Assembly: GCA_005884685.1 (NCBI GenBank)
Contig: VBAH01000050.1
Coordinates: forward strand, 1 to 64,000
Direction: 5' to 3'
DNA length: 64,000 bases
Origin: Alphaproteobacteria bacterium
GTDB taxonomy: Bacteria; Pseudomonadota; Alphaproteobacteria; Rhizobiales; Xanthobacteraceae
Both the position numbers and the translations under genes were made by a program. Under the pieces are notes generated by a model. It did not search any database and was not told the DNA's origin. It saw nothing but the letters and a program-made list of their open reading frames with translations. Below are positions 25,144-33,565 of the stretch, piece by piece; position 1 is the first letter of the stretch, and each line of letters opens with the position of its first letter.

Positions 25144-25217
25144 GCGGGTGTAGCTCAATGGTAGAGCAGAAGCCTTCCAAGCTTACGACGAGGGTTCGAT
25201 TCCCTTCACCCGCTCCA
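25144..25217 (+). tRNA. tRNA-Gly (TCC)
   Basis: 74 nt with encoded CCA. Acceptor GCGGGTG/CACCCGC, D-arm GCTCAATGGTAGAGC, anticodon loop CTTCCAA giving TCC, and T-arm AGGGTTCGATTCCCT. Confidence 0.96.
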
Positions 25218-25357
25218 GCCGCTCGCGTTACTTAGCCCGAATTTGGTTGACTCGATCTACGTGTTCTTGCTGACCCCAAATTCCAACCGCTGATTGCTTT
25301 TTCCCTTGCGGTGTGAGCGCCGCTTTGTCACGCGGTGTAATAAGGGCGGGGGTTTCA

Positions 25358-25948
25358 ATGTTGCGCAGATTATTCGCGCTTGCCGCGGTGGCGGTGAGCT
25401 TGGTTGGCTGTGTCACGGCTTCGAACACGATTTCGGCCGATCAAGTCGCGACATTTCGTCTTTCCGGCGTCAACGTGAACTTCGCGCCGGACGTCCACAT
25501 CTGGTGGGGCGACGGCGAACGAGCCTTCGCAGCCTCGAAGGGGCAGCCAGCGACTGAATCGGACGTTCTTGCAAAGACCCCGGAGGGCCAAGCCTACCTG
25601 CGCAACACGATCGCCACCAAGGTGAAGGCGGCGGTAGAGCGGAATTTGGCCGCAACGCTGGTCGGAACGCGCCCCGTACGCGTGGAAGTGAGCGTGAAAA
25701 ATCTGACGATCGCGTCTGCCATACAGCGGGTCATTGTCGGAGGACATCACTCGATGACGGCCGATGTAACCCTTGTCGATGCCAAGAGCGGCGCGATCAT
25801 CGTTCCGTATACGGCACAGTCGACGATGTCGTTCGCCGGACAGGGATTGGCGGGAGCAGTCGTCGACGCCGCGCTGTTCGCCGAGCCGATCGACCGGGTC
25901 GTCAACAACTATGCGGAACAGTACGGCGATTGGCTGTTGCGGAAATAG
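25358..25948 (+). CDS. Putative lipoprotein, unknown function
   Basis: 196 residues. Hydrophobic leader with a lipobox LVGC (Cys at residue 18), so probably lipid-anchored in the envelope. The mature part has an alpha/beta character: helix LRNTIATKVKAAVERNLAATL, strand VRVEVSVKNLTIASAI, and a strand-rich MTADVTLVDAKSGAIIVPY, reminiscent of small outer-membrane assembly lipoproteins, but no family is claimed. GGGGG precedes the ATG at 25358. Longer in-frame starts would destroy the lipoprotein leader. Confidence 0.75.
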   Translation: MLRRLFALAAVAVSLVGCVTASNTISADQVATFRLSGVNVNFAPDVHIWWGDGERAFAASKGQPATESDVLAKTPEGQAYLRNTIATKVKAAVERNLAATLVGTRPVRVEVSVKNLTIASAIQRVIVGGHHSMTADVTLVDAKSGAIIVPYTAQSTMSFAGQGLAGAVVDAALFAEPIDRVVNNYAEQYGDWLLRK

Positions 25949-26111
25949 GCGAGCGCGACCGCATACGATACGTGGCACGCGGAGCGCAAAGAGGACGTAA
26001 GCAAGATTCCGACGATCCGGGCGAGGGCGGCGTAGCGGACAAGTTTTCCCCCGACGGCTTTTGAGGCAAGCTCGCCCGCGTAGCGTCAGCGAAGGCGGGC
26101 TCCGTTCTGAC

Positions 26112-26564
26112 ATGGGTCGCACTTACGAGGAGTTCGAGGTCGGGCAGCGCTTCGAGACGCCGCACCGTACCGTGACCGAGGCCGACATCGATTCGTTCGC
26201 CGGACTGACCGCCGACTTCAATCCAGTGCACATGGATGACGTGTTCGCGGCGGAGAATGGTTTTGGTGGCCGCATCACCCACGGACCGATGATCGTCGGG
26301 ATGGCGTTCGGGCTCGCCTCGCGTGCCGACGTCATGGACGGCACTGTCCTCGCCCTGCTCGAAATCGGGTGGAAGTTCATCAAGCCGGTGCGTCCCGGCG
26401 ACACGATCTCGGCGATCTTCACGGTGATCGAGAAGCGCCCAACCCGTGCGCCCGACCGCGGCGTCGTCACGTTGCAAATCGACGTGCTCAATCAGCACGG
26501 CGATGTCGTGCAGACGGGAACCGCAACAGCATTGATCCGGGGGAAGAGTGCGAGCAGCGGCTAG
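26112..26564 (+). CDS. MaoC-like (R)-specific enoyl-CoA hydratase
   Basis: 150-residue hot-dog-fold protein. The hydratase-2 motif is intact: ADFNPVHMDDVFAAENGFGGRITHGPM, with the catalytic Asp/His pair in D-x-N-x-x-H and the GG..T.HG turn. C-terminal strands include VRPGDTISAIFTVIEKR. Such enzymes hydrate 2-enoyl-CoA to the (R)-3-hydroxyacyl-CoA in PHA supply, methylated-acid or aromatic catabolism. The start is chosen where the family N-terminus begins. Transcribed alone. Confidence 0.88.
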   Translation: MGRTYEEFEVGQRFETPHRTVTEADIDSFAGLTADFNPVHMDDVFAAENGFGGRITHGPMIVGMAFGLASRADVMDGTVLALLEIGWKFIKPVRPGDTISAIFTVIEKRPTRAPDRGVVTLQIDVLNQHGDVVQTGTATALIRGKSASSG

Positions 26565-26603
26565 GCGGCTGCGGCGCGAGAAAGCTTGGAGGGAAGTCCA
26601 ACA

Positions 26604-26629
26604 GAAAAAAGCCCCGCTGGAGCGGGGCT
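26604..26629 (-). terminator. Rho-independent terminator of the small membrane protein gene
   Basis: On the minus strand AGCCCCGCT-CC-AGCGGGGCT runs into TTTTTTCT. Located 26 nt beyond the stop of the minus-strand gene that ends at 26655 and also at the end of the convergent MaoC gene. Confidence 0.9.
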
Positions 26630-26654
26630 GCGAGGAGTCTCTTCAACAATGACT

Positions 26655-26909
26655 CTACTGCTTCGGCGCCGGGTTGGCCGGTGCGGCCGGTGGCGTCGGC
26701 GCGGGGGCGCTCTGCGTCGCCGGCGTGTTGTTGGCCGCCGTGCGCACGCTGTCGCTGTTATAGGTGACGACGAAATATCCGCCGATGATCAGGATCGCGG
26801 CGAGAATCAACGCCGGCACCGCAAAGCTGGCGTCGTCGTTGCTCGCACGCGGCGGATAGTCCGGGTTGTCCACGCGACGCGTATCAAGGTCGGGACGGTC
26901 CTCCATCAT
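26655..26909 (-). CDS. Small single-pass membrane protein with Pro/Ala-rich tail
   Basis: 84 residues. Charged N-terminus (MEDRPDLDTRRVDNPDYPP), one membrane helix (about 30-50: VPALILAAILIIGGYFVVTY), then a Pro/Ala-rich tail, probably periplasmic. GGAGGAGAG precedes the double ATG. Similar small proteins are annotated as hypothetical in related bacteria; role unknown. A strong terminator follows. The 181 nt upstream, to tRNA-Trp, hold nothing else I can identify. Confidence 0.72.
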   Translation of the reverse strand: MMEDRPDLDTRRVDNPDYPPRASNDDASFAVPALILAAILIIGGYFVVTYNSDSVRTAANNTPATQSAPAPTPPAAPANPAPKQ

Positions 26910-27090
26910 TGGAACTCTCCTCCGGTCATTACCATCGTGTAACCAACGCCAAGAGGCCCCGGAAGGTCCCGGGGAACCATTATGAAGAGGGAGAAGGCGC
27001 CTAGTCCCGAAGCGGGGCGAAAATGCCCCCCTCGATGCGGATACCAGCAGGTGACGGCGCCAATTCGGCCCGCTATACAGCGGCGCGCCT

Positions 27091-27167
27091 AGGAGTGTAG
27101 CTCAACTGGCTAGAGCACCGGTCTCCAAAACCGGGGGTTGGGGGTTCGAGTCCCTCCACTCCTGCCA
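27091..27167 (+). tRNA. tRNA-Trp (CCA)
   Basis: 77 nt with encoded CCA. Acceptor AGGAGTG/CACTCCT, anticodon loop TCTCCAAAA giving CCA, and T-arm GGGGGTTCGAGTCCCT. In alphaproteobacteria this gene usually sits immediately before secE; here 2.3 kb intervene. Confidence 0.96.
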
Positions 27168-27227
27168 TGCGGCGGGAGGGCCCTTGGGATAGCCGTCCGA
27201 TTGATGCATGCTTGGCGCCTCACACTT

Positions 27228-28220
27228 TCATGCAGAATGCCGTGCATGGCGCTCCAACGCCATTCGGACGATCTTGCGGATGAACCTGTCGTAGCCGACA
27301 CGACCAAAATCAGTCGTCGACGACTTTCGCGACAGGGCTGAGTTCGGGTTTGCCTCGATGAATACGATGTCCTGGTTTCTGATCCGGAAATCTAGTTTGC
27401 AGTAAGAATCGATCTTAAGCGCTCGGTAGGTGCCTCGCGCCACGCGCTCGATCTCGCCCTTGAACGAAGAAATCAGGTGAGTGGGGGTCCGGTAATGAAT
27501 GCCGAACCGCTTGCGGTACCGTCGGTCGAATTTGATGCGCTGGGTGGCAAATGTCACCGGTGAGCCTCGCGGGAACACCAACTCGCGGATTGAGTCCACC
27601 GAAACGGTGTCGATTCCGGATAAGGTAACGATGACGTCGCGACCCTCTATGAATTCCTCGCAAATAATGGGGCCGCTGGATTGGCGAGCCAGTCGTTTCA
27701 GTTGCCGCCGCAAGGCGGCGACGCTCGTGACATAGGAGTTTGCCGTGATTCCTTCGGATCCATCGAGATTCAGCGGCTTGACGATCAGCGGGTGATCCAT
27801 TCTGCGCGGTGGCGCATCGTGGCCGTTCCAGATGAAGCTTCGGGGCACCTTAAGGCCGGCACTCGCCACGACAAGCTTCGACAGATACTTATTCCGCGAG
27901 ATCGCCAACGAAGAGGCCGATCCGCCGGTATAGGCAATGCCCTCTACTTCCAGCACCCCGGCGACGATGCTGTCGTTCGCTCGGTGACCCCCGACGTGCT
28001 CGACGAGATTGAAGACGACGCGAGGCCTGAATGCTCTGATCTTCGCGATTGTCGCGACTAAGTCCGGTGTTGCCGGAACGACTAGCAGGCTGTGGCCCAT
28101 GCTCCTGAGAGCGTCGGCGACATAGTATTCCGTATCGAAGTAGCGCACCGGCCTGTGGTTTGAAAGGTCGGGATCGCTCGGGTCATACATCTCCTCATCG
28201 ACCAAGATCACGATGCGCAA
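27228..28220 (-). CDS. ATP-grasp ligase, D-alanine--D-alanine ligase-like
   Basis: 330 residues. N-terminal domain RIVILVDEEMYDP, a central segment VFNLVEHVGGHRANDSIVAGVLE resembling the Ddl fold, then ATP-grasp: LIVKPLNLDGSEGI (nucleotide loop), IICEEFIEGRDVIVTL, and the metal-binding end DIVFIEANPNSAL. It should join an amino or carboxyl substrate with ATP hydrolysis; substrate unknown, and Ddl itself is unlikely given the context. TTG start at 28220 chosen because GGAGAGAG lies just upstream. Looks less GC-biased than its neighbours. Confidence 0.78.
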   Translation of the reverse strand: MRIVILVDEEMYDPSDPDLSNHRPVRYFDTEYYVADALRSMGHSLLVVPATPDLVATIAKIRAFRPRVVFNLVEHVGGHRANDSIVAGVLEVEGIAYTGGSASSLAISRNKYLSKLVVASAGLKVPRSFIWNGHDAPPRRMDHPLIVKPLNLDGSEGITANSYVTSVAALRRQLKRLARQSSGPIICEEFIEGRDVIVTLSGIDTVSVDSIRELVFPRGSPVTFATQRIKFDRRYRKRFGIHYRTPTHLISSFKGEIERVARGTYRALKIDSYCKLDFRIRNQDIVFIEANPNSALSRKSSTTDFGRVGYDRFIRKIVRMALERHARHSA

Positions 28221-28319
28221 GTGCTCTCTCCGGCTATGCTTTCGAACGCGAGAATGCAATCATCAATAGTTAGATTCATTCGCGCAAGCGCCGCCTCGAA
28301 GGCGCAGCGGAGATTGGGG

Positions 28320-29291
28320 ATGGTGGGGACTGGTCGGACTGTAAGTGCGATTTTCGCTGCGTTATTGCTCGTCACCTGCCAAGCTTCAGCTCAAGACACG
28401 CTGAGGATTGCTACCGGTAGTCGGGGTGACTGGAATGGCATGGTTGGCGAACTTGGCCAGCGCGCAGGAATTTTTAGGAAGCATGGCATTGTCCTCGATA
28501 TCTTATACACGGCCGGCAGTGGGGAGACCCTGCAAGCGGTGATTTCAAACTCGGTCGATGTCGGAACGGCGGTCGGAACCATCGCAGTGATGGCTGCTTT
28601 CTCCAAGGGCGCGCCGGTCCGCATCATCGGCGCGGAAACGACCGGGGCGGCAGAATATTGGTATGCATCCACATTATCTTCGATCCATTCTCTGAAGGAC
28701 ACCGATGGCAAGACGATCGGCTATTCGACCAACGGAGCGTCCACGCATCTCGTCGTGATGTCTTTCATGAGAGAGTTGGGCCTGAAAGCCAGGCCGGTCG
28801 CGACGGGTAATTCGGTGTCGACGCTCACGCAAGTGATGTCCGGGCAGGTCGACGTCGGCTGGGCGTCGCCCGCATTCGGCTTGAAGGAACTCAAAGACGA
28901 CAAGATCCGCATCGTTGCCCGCGCGAGCGATCTCGCGGTCGTGCGGGGACAAACCATTCGCGTGCTCGCCGTCAATGCCGAGACGCTTGCCAAGCGCGGC
29001 GAGTTGCTTGCGCGCTATATGACGGCTTACCGCGAGACTCTTGACTATATGTACGGCAGTGATCCGAAGGTGATGCAGGATTATTCGGATTTCGCCGGAA
29101 CTTCGCTGGCATTCGCCCAGCAGACCCGGGACGAGTTCTATTCGAAGGAGATGCTCAATCCCGATGAGATCAGGGGGGTGGATGTCCTGATGCGTCAGGC
29201 GATCCAGTTGAACTTCCTTGCGGCCCCCTTGACGTCTGAGCAGCTCAACGCGCTGATCCGAATTCCGTCGCGCGCAGTCCGAACGCCGTGA
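28320..29291 (+). CDS. ABC transporter substrate-binding protein, NitT/TauT (SsuA-like) type
   Basis: 323 residues. A signal peptide (about 1-25, ending ASAQ) starts at the ATG at 28320, preceded by a GGAG; a GTG 99 nt upstream would add a non-signal extension. The mature part has the periplasmic binding protein II pattern: RIATGSRGDWNGMVGELGQRAGIFRKHGI, TLQAVISNSVDVGT, GKTIGYSTNGASTHLVV, and MSGQVDVGWAS. These bind sulfonates, nitrate, thiamine precursors or similar; no permease or ATPase gene is adjacent. Divergent from the ATP-grasp gene with about 100 nt shared upstream DNA. Confidence 0.82.
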   Translation: MVGTGRTVSAIFAALLLVTCQASAQDTLRIATGSRGDWNGMVGELGQRAGIFRKHGIVLDILYTAGSGETLQAVISNSVDVGTAVGTIAVMAAFSKGAPVRIIGAETTGAAEYWYASTLSSIHSLKDTDGKTIGYSTNGASTHLVVMSFMRELGLKARPVATGNSVSTLTQVMSGQVDVGWASPAFGLKELKDDKIRIVARASDLAVVRGQTIRVLAVNAETLAKRGELLARYMTAYRETLDYMYGSDPKVMQDYSDFAGTSLAFAQQTRDEFYSKEMLNPDEIRGVDVLMRQAIQLNFLAAPLTSEQLNALIRIPSRAVRTP

Positions 29292-29481
29292 TGTTCGGCG
29301 CTTGACGCCGCCGTCCCCCGGGATTAGGAACTTCGCCATCGCCCAGCGGCCCGGTCACGGACTTCCGCGGCGAACGTACCCCCAAAAAGGATCTGTCTGG
29401 GTCGTCCTTGTAAGGTTGGGCGGCGCGTAGCTATTTGGGTTCGGTCACGGGGAAGCGGCGGCAGCAGGCAAAGAAGTGGAA

Positions 29482-29679
29482 ATGGCGAAGTTCAACCCGT
29501 TCAAATTTATGCAGGAAGTGCGTCAGGAGACCAACAAGGTCACCTGGCCCTCGCGCAAGGAAACCGGGATCACCACCGCGATGGTGTTCGTGTTCGCCGC
29601 GGCCGCGGCGATCTTCTTTCTGTTGGCGGATCAGGTGATCCGTATCGCCGTCACGCTCGTGCTCGGCATCGGAACATAG
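29482..29679 (+). CDS. secE: Preprotein translocase subunit SecE
   Basis: 65 residues, one membrane helix, the short alphaproteobacterial SecE. The conserved cytosolic segment FMQEVRQETNKVTWPSRKE precedes the membrane span. SecE clamps SecY (encoded at 60161) in the inner-membrane translocon. ATG at 29482 chosen over a GTG 6 nt upstream. Followed by nusG after 19 nt. The 190 nt upstream, to the binding-protein stop, contain only weak promoter-like hexamers that I cannot rank. Confidence 0.95.
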   Translation: MAKFNPFKFMQEVRQETNKVTWPSRKETGITTAMVFVFAAAAAIFFLLADQVIRIAVTLVLGIGT

Positions 29680-29698
29680 AGATTCAGGGAGCGCTCCA

Positions 29699-30253
29699 GT
29701 GGCGGAAGCAACCACGGAAACCAAGCCGAAGCGCTGGTACATCGTCCACGCCTATTCGAACTTCGAGAACAAGGTCGCGGATTCGATCCGCGAGCAGGCC
29801 AAGCAGCGCGGCCTCGCGCACCTGTTCGACGAGGTGATGGTGCCGAAGGAGAAGGTCGTCGAGGTCAGGCGCGGCCGCAAGGTCGATGCCGAGCGCAAGT
29901 TCTTTCCCGGCTACGTGCTGGTGAAGATGGACCTCACCGACGAGGCCTATCACCTGATCAAGAACACGCCGAAAGTCACCGGCTTCCTCGGCGCCGACAA
30001 GAAGCCGATGCCGATCTCGGAAGGCGAGGCGCAGCGCATCCTCAGTCAGGTGCAGGAGGGGATCGAGCGGCCGAAGCCTTCGATCACCTTCGAGGTGGGC
30101 GAGCAGGTGCGCGTCTCCGACGGGCCGTTCGCGTCGTTCAACGGCACGGTCGAAGAGGTCGACGAAGGCCGCTCGCGCGTGAAGGTCGCGGTGTCGATCT
30201 TCGGCCGCGCGACGCCGGTCGAGCTCGAATTCGGGCAGGTTGAGAAGCTGTAA
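29699..30253 (+). CDS. nusG: Transcription antitermination factor NusG
   Basis: 184 residues. NGN domain from RWYIVHAYSNFENKVADSI, the RNAP-contact stretch FFPGYVLVKMDL, and a C-terminal KOW domain EQVRVSDGPFASFNGTVEEVD. NusG couples RNA polymerase to Rho or to the S10/ribosome complex. GTG start with GGGAG upstream. In most relatives rplK follows directly; here a methyltransferase gene is inserted 14 nt after the stop. Confidence 0.96.
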   Translation: MAEATTETKPKRWYIVHAYSNFENKVADSIREQAKQRGLAHLFDEVMVPKEKVVEVRRGRKVDAERKFFPGYVLVKMDLTDEAYHLIKNTPKVTGFLGADKKPMPISEGEAQRILSQVQEGIERPKPSITFEVGEQVRVSDGPFASFNGTVEEVDEGRSRVKVAVSIFGRATPVELEFGQVEKL

Positions 30254-30267
30254 CGCTTCGCCGTGCC

Positions 30268-31029
30268 ATGAGCGCGCAACTCACGAGCCGGATCAACGGC
30301 ATCTACGCGCGCTCGATCTATCTGCCGCTGTCCGACTTCGGCCGCGAGCTGCGCACGCTCAGCCGCCGGGTGCGCAAGGTCGAGCGCGGGCAAAGGGCCA
30401 CCCTGCCGGTCGCGGACTGGCGCGAGGCGATCGACGTCCGGCCGATCCGCATCGTCGCGCCGGAAAAGAATTCCGGCGACGTCAATCTCGGGGAACTCGC
30501 CGTGCTGGCGAGCGCGGCGGCGGCGACGCGCGCCGGCGACGAGATCGTCGAAATCGGCACGTTCGACGGGCGCACGACCCTCAATCTTGCCGTCAACGCA
30601 GCCCCGCAATACCGCGTTTTCACACTCGATTTGCCGCCCGAGGCCGCGCCAAAATTCGACCTCGCGCCGGGCGAGCGCGCCTATGTGGAAAAACCGCGCT
30701 CCGGGCGCCGCTTCCTCGACCCGCCGCCCGAATGGCGTGCGGCGGCCGGGCGCATCAGCCAGCTGATGGGCGATACCGCAACCTTCGACTGGTCGCCGCA
30801 TGTGGCCCGCGCGGGCCTCGTGTTTGTGGACGGATCGCACGCCCATGACTATGTGATCGCGGACTCCGATACCGCGTTCCGCCTCGTGGCCAACAAAGGG
30901 ATGGTCATCTGGCACGACTACGGTGTATGGGAGGGCGTCACCCGCGCACTCGATGAGATCGAGGCAAGCCGTCAGCTCGGCCTGCGGCATGTCCGCGGAA
31001 CGAGCTTGGTGGTGTGGTGCAATCAGTGA
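30268..31029 (+). CDS. Class I SAM-dependent methyltransferase
   Basis: 253 residues. A basic N-terminal helix-rich region (about 1-50), then the SAM-binding motif I EIVEIGTFDGRTTLNLA, motif II with FTLDLPP, and VFVDGSHAHDYVIAD with a conserved-looking HDYGVW near the end; closest in style to the Methyltransf_24 group. Substrate unknown. Inserted between nusG and rplK on the same strand, so it should be co-transcribed with the ribosomal operon. Followed by a family-C repeat. Confidence 0.8.
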   Translation: MSAQLTSRINGIYARSIYLPLSDFGRELRTLSRRVRKVERGQRATLPVADWREAIDVRPIRIVAPEKNSGDVNLGELAVLASAAAATRAGDEIVEIGTFDGRTTLNLAVNAAPQYRVFTLDLPPEAAPKFDLAPGERAYVEKPRSGRRFLDPPPEWRAAAGRISQLMGDTATFDWSPHVARAGLVFVDGSHAHDYVIADSDTAFRLVANKGMVIWHDYGVWEGVTRALDEIEASRQLGLRHVRGTSLVVWCNQ

Positions 31030-31034
31030 GGGGT

Positions 31035-31112
31035 CCGCTCGTCCCCGCGAAAGCGGGGACCCAGAGCCCGGAAAAGAAAGAACTGGATTCCTGCTTGCGC
31101 GGGAATGAGCGG
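31035..31112. repeat. Palindromic repeat, family C, copy 4
   Basis: GTCCCCGC-GAAA-GCGGGGAC plus ATTCCTGC-TTGC-GCGGGAAT with CCGCTC/GAGCGG flanks, between the methyltransferase gene and rplK. The second stem has a T where other copies have C, so it carries a T.G-type wobble or mismatch. Confidence 0.85.
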
Positions 31113-31182
31113 AGAGTTGGAAAACGTGGGAGGTGAGGCGGCCGCCAGCCGTCGAGATCCGCACCACTGACAGGAGAAGCGC

Positions 31183-31611
31183 ATGGCGAAGAAAGTCACT
31201 GGATTCCTCAAACTGCAGGTGCCGGCAGGCGCGGCCAATCCGTCGCCGCCGATCGGCCCCGCGCTCGGTCAGCGCGGCTTGAACATCATGGCGTTCTGCA
31301 AGGACTTCAACGCAAAGACCTCGCAGCTGGAGAAGGGCGCGCCGATCCCGGTCGTGATCACGATCTACGGCGACAAGTCGTTCACCTTCGAGATGAAGAC
31401 GCCGCCGATGTCCTACTTCCTGAAGAAGGCGGCAAAGCTCGAGAGCGGCTCGAAGACGCCGGGGCGCGAGAGCGCCGGCAAGGTGACGGCCGCGCAGGTG
31501 CGCGAGATCGCCGAGAAGAAGATGGCCGACCTCAACTGCGACACGGTGGAAGCCGCGATGCGCATGGTGGAAGGCTCGGCCCGCTCGATGGGCATTCAGG
31601 TGGGGGGCTGA
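31183..31611 (+). CDS. rplK: 50S ribosomal protein L11
   Basis: 142 residues, normal length. Diagnostic L11 sequence [32 protein letters not shown] and the C-terminal rRNA-binding domain with [25 protein letters not shown]. Builds the GTPase-associated stalk base on 23S rRNA with L10. GGAG precedes the start. rplA follows after 4 nt. Confidence 0.97.
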   Translation: MAKKVTGFLKLQVPAGAANPSPPIGPALGQRGLNIMAFCKDFNAKTSQLEKGAPIPVVITIYGDKSFTFEMKTPPMSYFLKKAAKLESGSKTPGRESAGKVTAAQVREIAEKKMADLNCDTVEAAMRMVEGSARSMGIQVGG

Positions 31612-31615
31612 GCAC

Positions 31616-32323
31616 ATGGCAAAGGGCAAGCGCATCGACAAGGCACGCGAGGGCGTCGACCCCGCGAAGGCCTATCCGCTCGATGAGGCGGTGAAGATCG
31701 TCAAGGAGCGCGCCAAGGCGAAGTTCGACGAGACCGTCGAGGTCGCGATGAACCTCGGCGTCGATCCGCGCCATGCCGACCAGATGGTGCGCGGCGTGGT
31801 CAGCCTGCCGAACGGCACGGGCCGCACGCAGCGCGTCGCGGTGTTTGCGCGCGGCGCCAAGGCCGACGAGGCGCGCGCCGCCGGCGCCGACGTGGTCGGC
31901 GCGGAGGACCTCGTCACCGAGGTGCAGGGCGGCAAGATCGACTTCGATCGGGTCATCGCGACGCCCGACCTGATGCCGCTGGTCGGCCGCCTTGGCAAGG
32001 TGCTGGGGCCGCGCGGCATGATGCCGAACCCGAAGGTCGGCACCGTCACCATGGACATCAAGTCCGCGGTCGAGGGCGCCAAAGGCGGCTCGGTCGAATT
32101 CCGCGTCGAGAAAGCGGGCATCGTGCAGGCCGGCGTCGGCAAGGCGTCGTTTACCGCCGAGCAGCTGGTGGCGAACATCAAGGCCTTCACCGACGCGGTG
32201 CAGAAGGCGAAGCCCCCCGGCGCCAAGGGCCACTACATCAACCGCGTGGCGATCTCCTCCACGATGGGCCCGGGCGTGAAGATCGACACCGCGAGCCTGG
32301 TGAGCAATTCCGGGGGCACGTGA
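31616..32323 (+). CDS. rplA: 50S ribosomal protein L1
   Basis: 235 residues, normal length. Marks include [45 protein letters not shown] and [13 protein letters not shown]1 forms the mobile L1 stalk and in many bacteria represses its own operon by binding the rplK leader. In the standard gene order rplJ would follow; here a 3.6 kb islet intervenes. No clear terminator is visible in the 49 nt before the convergent gene. Confidence 0.97.
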   Translation: MAKGKRIDKAREGVDPAKAYPLDEAVKIVKERAKAKFDETVEVAMNLGVDPRHADQMVRGVVSLPNGTGRTQRVAVFARGAKADEARAAGADVVGAEDLVTEVQGGKIDFDRVIATPDLMPLVGRLGKVLGPRGMMPNPKVGTVTMDIKSAVEGAKGGSVEFRVEKAGIVQAGVGKASFTAEQLVANIKAFTDAVQKAKPPGAKGHYINRVAISSTMGPGVKIDTASLVSNSGGT

Positions 32324-32372
32324 GCGGCCGTTTTGCTCGCGGTGCGATGACCCAGGCGTGACGCCGCCGGCG

Positions 32373-33023
32373 TCACGCCCCATCCGGCGCATACCCCTCG
32401 GGCACGTCCTTCGCAGCCTCGGCAGCCGCGAACACCTCGAGCTTGCGGAGGAGTCCCTGAAAGAACTCGTCGGGGTCGTCCGGTCCGCGATCGCCTTCCG
32501 GCGGAGGGTATTGTCGCAGCAAGCCGGTGAGCTCGCGCAAGGTCCGCGTCAGTGACGTGAGCGCGCGGGCAGCGCGTTCCATCTCGCGCGGCGGCATCGG
32601 CCCGGCCGCAAGCTTTGCGACCGTCGCCTCGATCGCCGGCAGCAGGCGCGCGACCGCGCCCAGGAGCTGCGGCACGATCACGGCCGGATCGGGTGGCGCC
32701 GCTTCGCTCACGGGGATGAGTGGCGCGGGCTGCTCGGCCGCGACGTCGCCCGGCGCCGCAACCGCCTGCGAGAATGCGGCAGGCTCGATCGGCGCTAACG
32801 CCGGAACGAGCGACGCGGCGTGTTCGATTCGCGGCGGCATCGGCGGCGGGCCTTCGGCCGAAATCGGCTGGCGCCGCCGCGTCCAGCGCCAGCGCCGCAT
32901 GCGCTCGCGCAGCGTGCTCGGCGAGACGCCGTTGTCGAAGCAGATGTCGTCGATCGGCTTGTCGGTGTGCTCGTACTCGTAGCGGATTCGGATCCAGGTT
33001 TCGGGGGAGGGTTCGGGGAGCAT
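32373..33023 (-). CDS. HTH protein with Pro/Ala-rich linker, unknown function
   Basis: 216 residues. The first 50 residues form a resolvase/terminase-small-subunit-like helix-turn-helix (IRYEYEHTDKPIDDICFDNGVSPSTLRERMRRW, split here only for description), then a low-complexity Pro/Ala segment (about 55-125) and a helical C-terminal half with ALTSLTRTLRELTGLLRQ. Likely DNA-binding; phage or mobile origin is a possibility suggested by the HTH type. It is convergent to rplA, within an otherwise plus-strand ribosomal cluster. Confidence 0.65.
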   Translation of the reverse strand: MLPEPSPETWIRIRYEYEHTDKPIDDICFDNGVSPSTLRERMRRWRWTRRRQPISAEGPPPMPPRIEHAASLVPALAPIEPAAFSQAVAAPGDVAAEQPAPLIPVSEAAPPDPAVIVPQLLGAVARLLPAIEATVAKLAAGPMPPREMERAARALTSLTRTLRELTGLLRQYPPPEGDRGPDDPDEFFQGLLRKLEVFAAAEAAKDVPEGYAPDGA

Positions 33024-33048
33024 GGGGGTCCTTTCGGATGACGGAATC

Positions 33049-33130
33049 CCGCTTGTCCCCGCGGATGCGGGGACCCAGCGTTTTGGCCAAAGAAAAGAAG
33101 GGGATGCCCGCGTCCGCGGGGCATGAGCGG
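33049..33130. repeat. Palindromic repeat, family C, copy 5
   Basis: GTCCCCGC-GGAT-GCGGGGAC and ATGCCCGC-GTCC-GCGGGGCAT with CCGCTT/GAGCGG flanks, upstream of the HTH gene. The remainder of the 293-nt gap to the DUF2171 gene shows no further feature I can define. Confidence 0.8.
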
Positions 33131-33316
33131 GAGGGTGATGCAGCGGCGCTGCGAATCAATTGTGGGAGAGTGCGCCTGTGATAGCCGAGCAGCGACTCGC
33201 TGTCAAGGACTATACTCATGCGCTAGGATCATGCCATCAGGCCATTCCGGCCGGCATGATGCTTGGAACTTTTGCCGTTCGCTCCGCGTTCCACCGACGA
33301 AACGCAGGAGCGGACT

Positions 33317-33559
33317 GTGCCAGCCATTGATAACGTCAAAGAGCACATGGAAGTGATCGGAGCGGACGGCGCCCATGTCGGGACCGTCGACCGCGTCGAA
33401 GGCAAGCGCATCAAGCTGACGAAAAAGGATAGCGGAGAGGGAAGCCACAAGGGGCACCATCACTTCATCGACGGCAGCCTCATTGCCGAGGTCGAGGGCG
33501 ATAAAGTGCGACTGTCCGCGAATGGCGACGTCGCGGTGACGATGGAGCAGGAGCGGTGA
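33317..33559 (+). CDS. DUF2171 family protein
   Basis: 80 residues. The family core is clear: NVKEHMEVIGADGAHVGTVDRVEGKRIKLTKKD, then HHHFIDGSLIAEVEGDKVRLS. A small PRC-barrel-like beta protein, common in rhizobia, with no established function. The GTG start at 33317 has AGGAG 8 nt upstream; an in-frame ATG at 33263 would add residues outside the family. Located in the islet between rplA and rplJ. Confidence 0.85.
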   Translation: MPAIDNVKEHMEVIGADGAHVGTVDRVEGKRIKLTKKDSGEGSHKGHHHFIDGSLIAEVEGDKVRLSANGDVAVTMEQER

Positions 33560-33565
33560 GAGCTG

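Noticed and set aside
25228-25428. 66-codon minus-strand frame upstream of the lipoprotein gene
   Set aside because: Overlaps the start of a well-supported lipoprotein gene and has no ribosome-binding site or recognisable domain.
27110-27307. Minus-strand frame containing GGTRTPNPRFWRPVL over tRNA-Trp
   Set aside because: Same class of tRNA translation artefact.
29292-29481. Direct repeat of the tRNA-Trp 3' end as an attachment site
   Set aside because: No copy of the T-arm/acceptor sequence was found in this interval, and no integrase gene is present.
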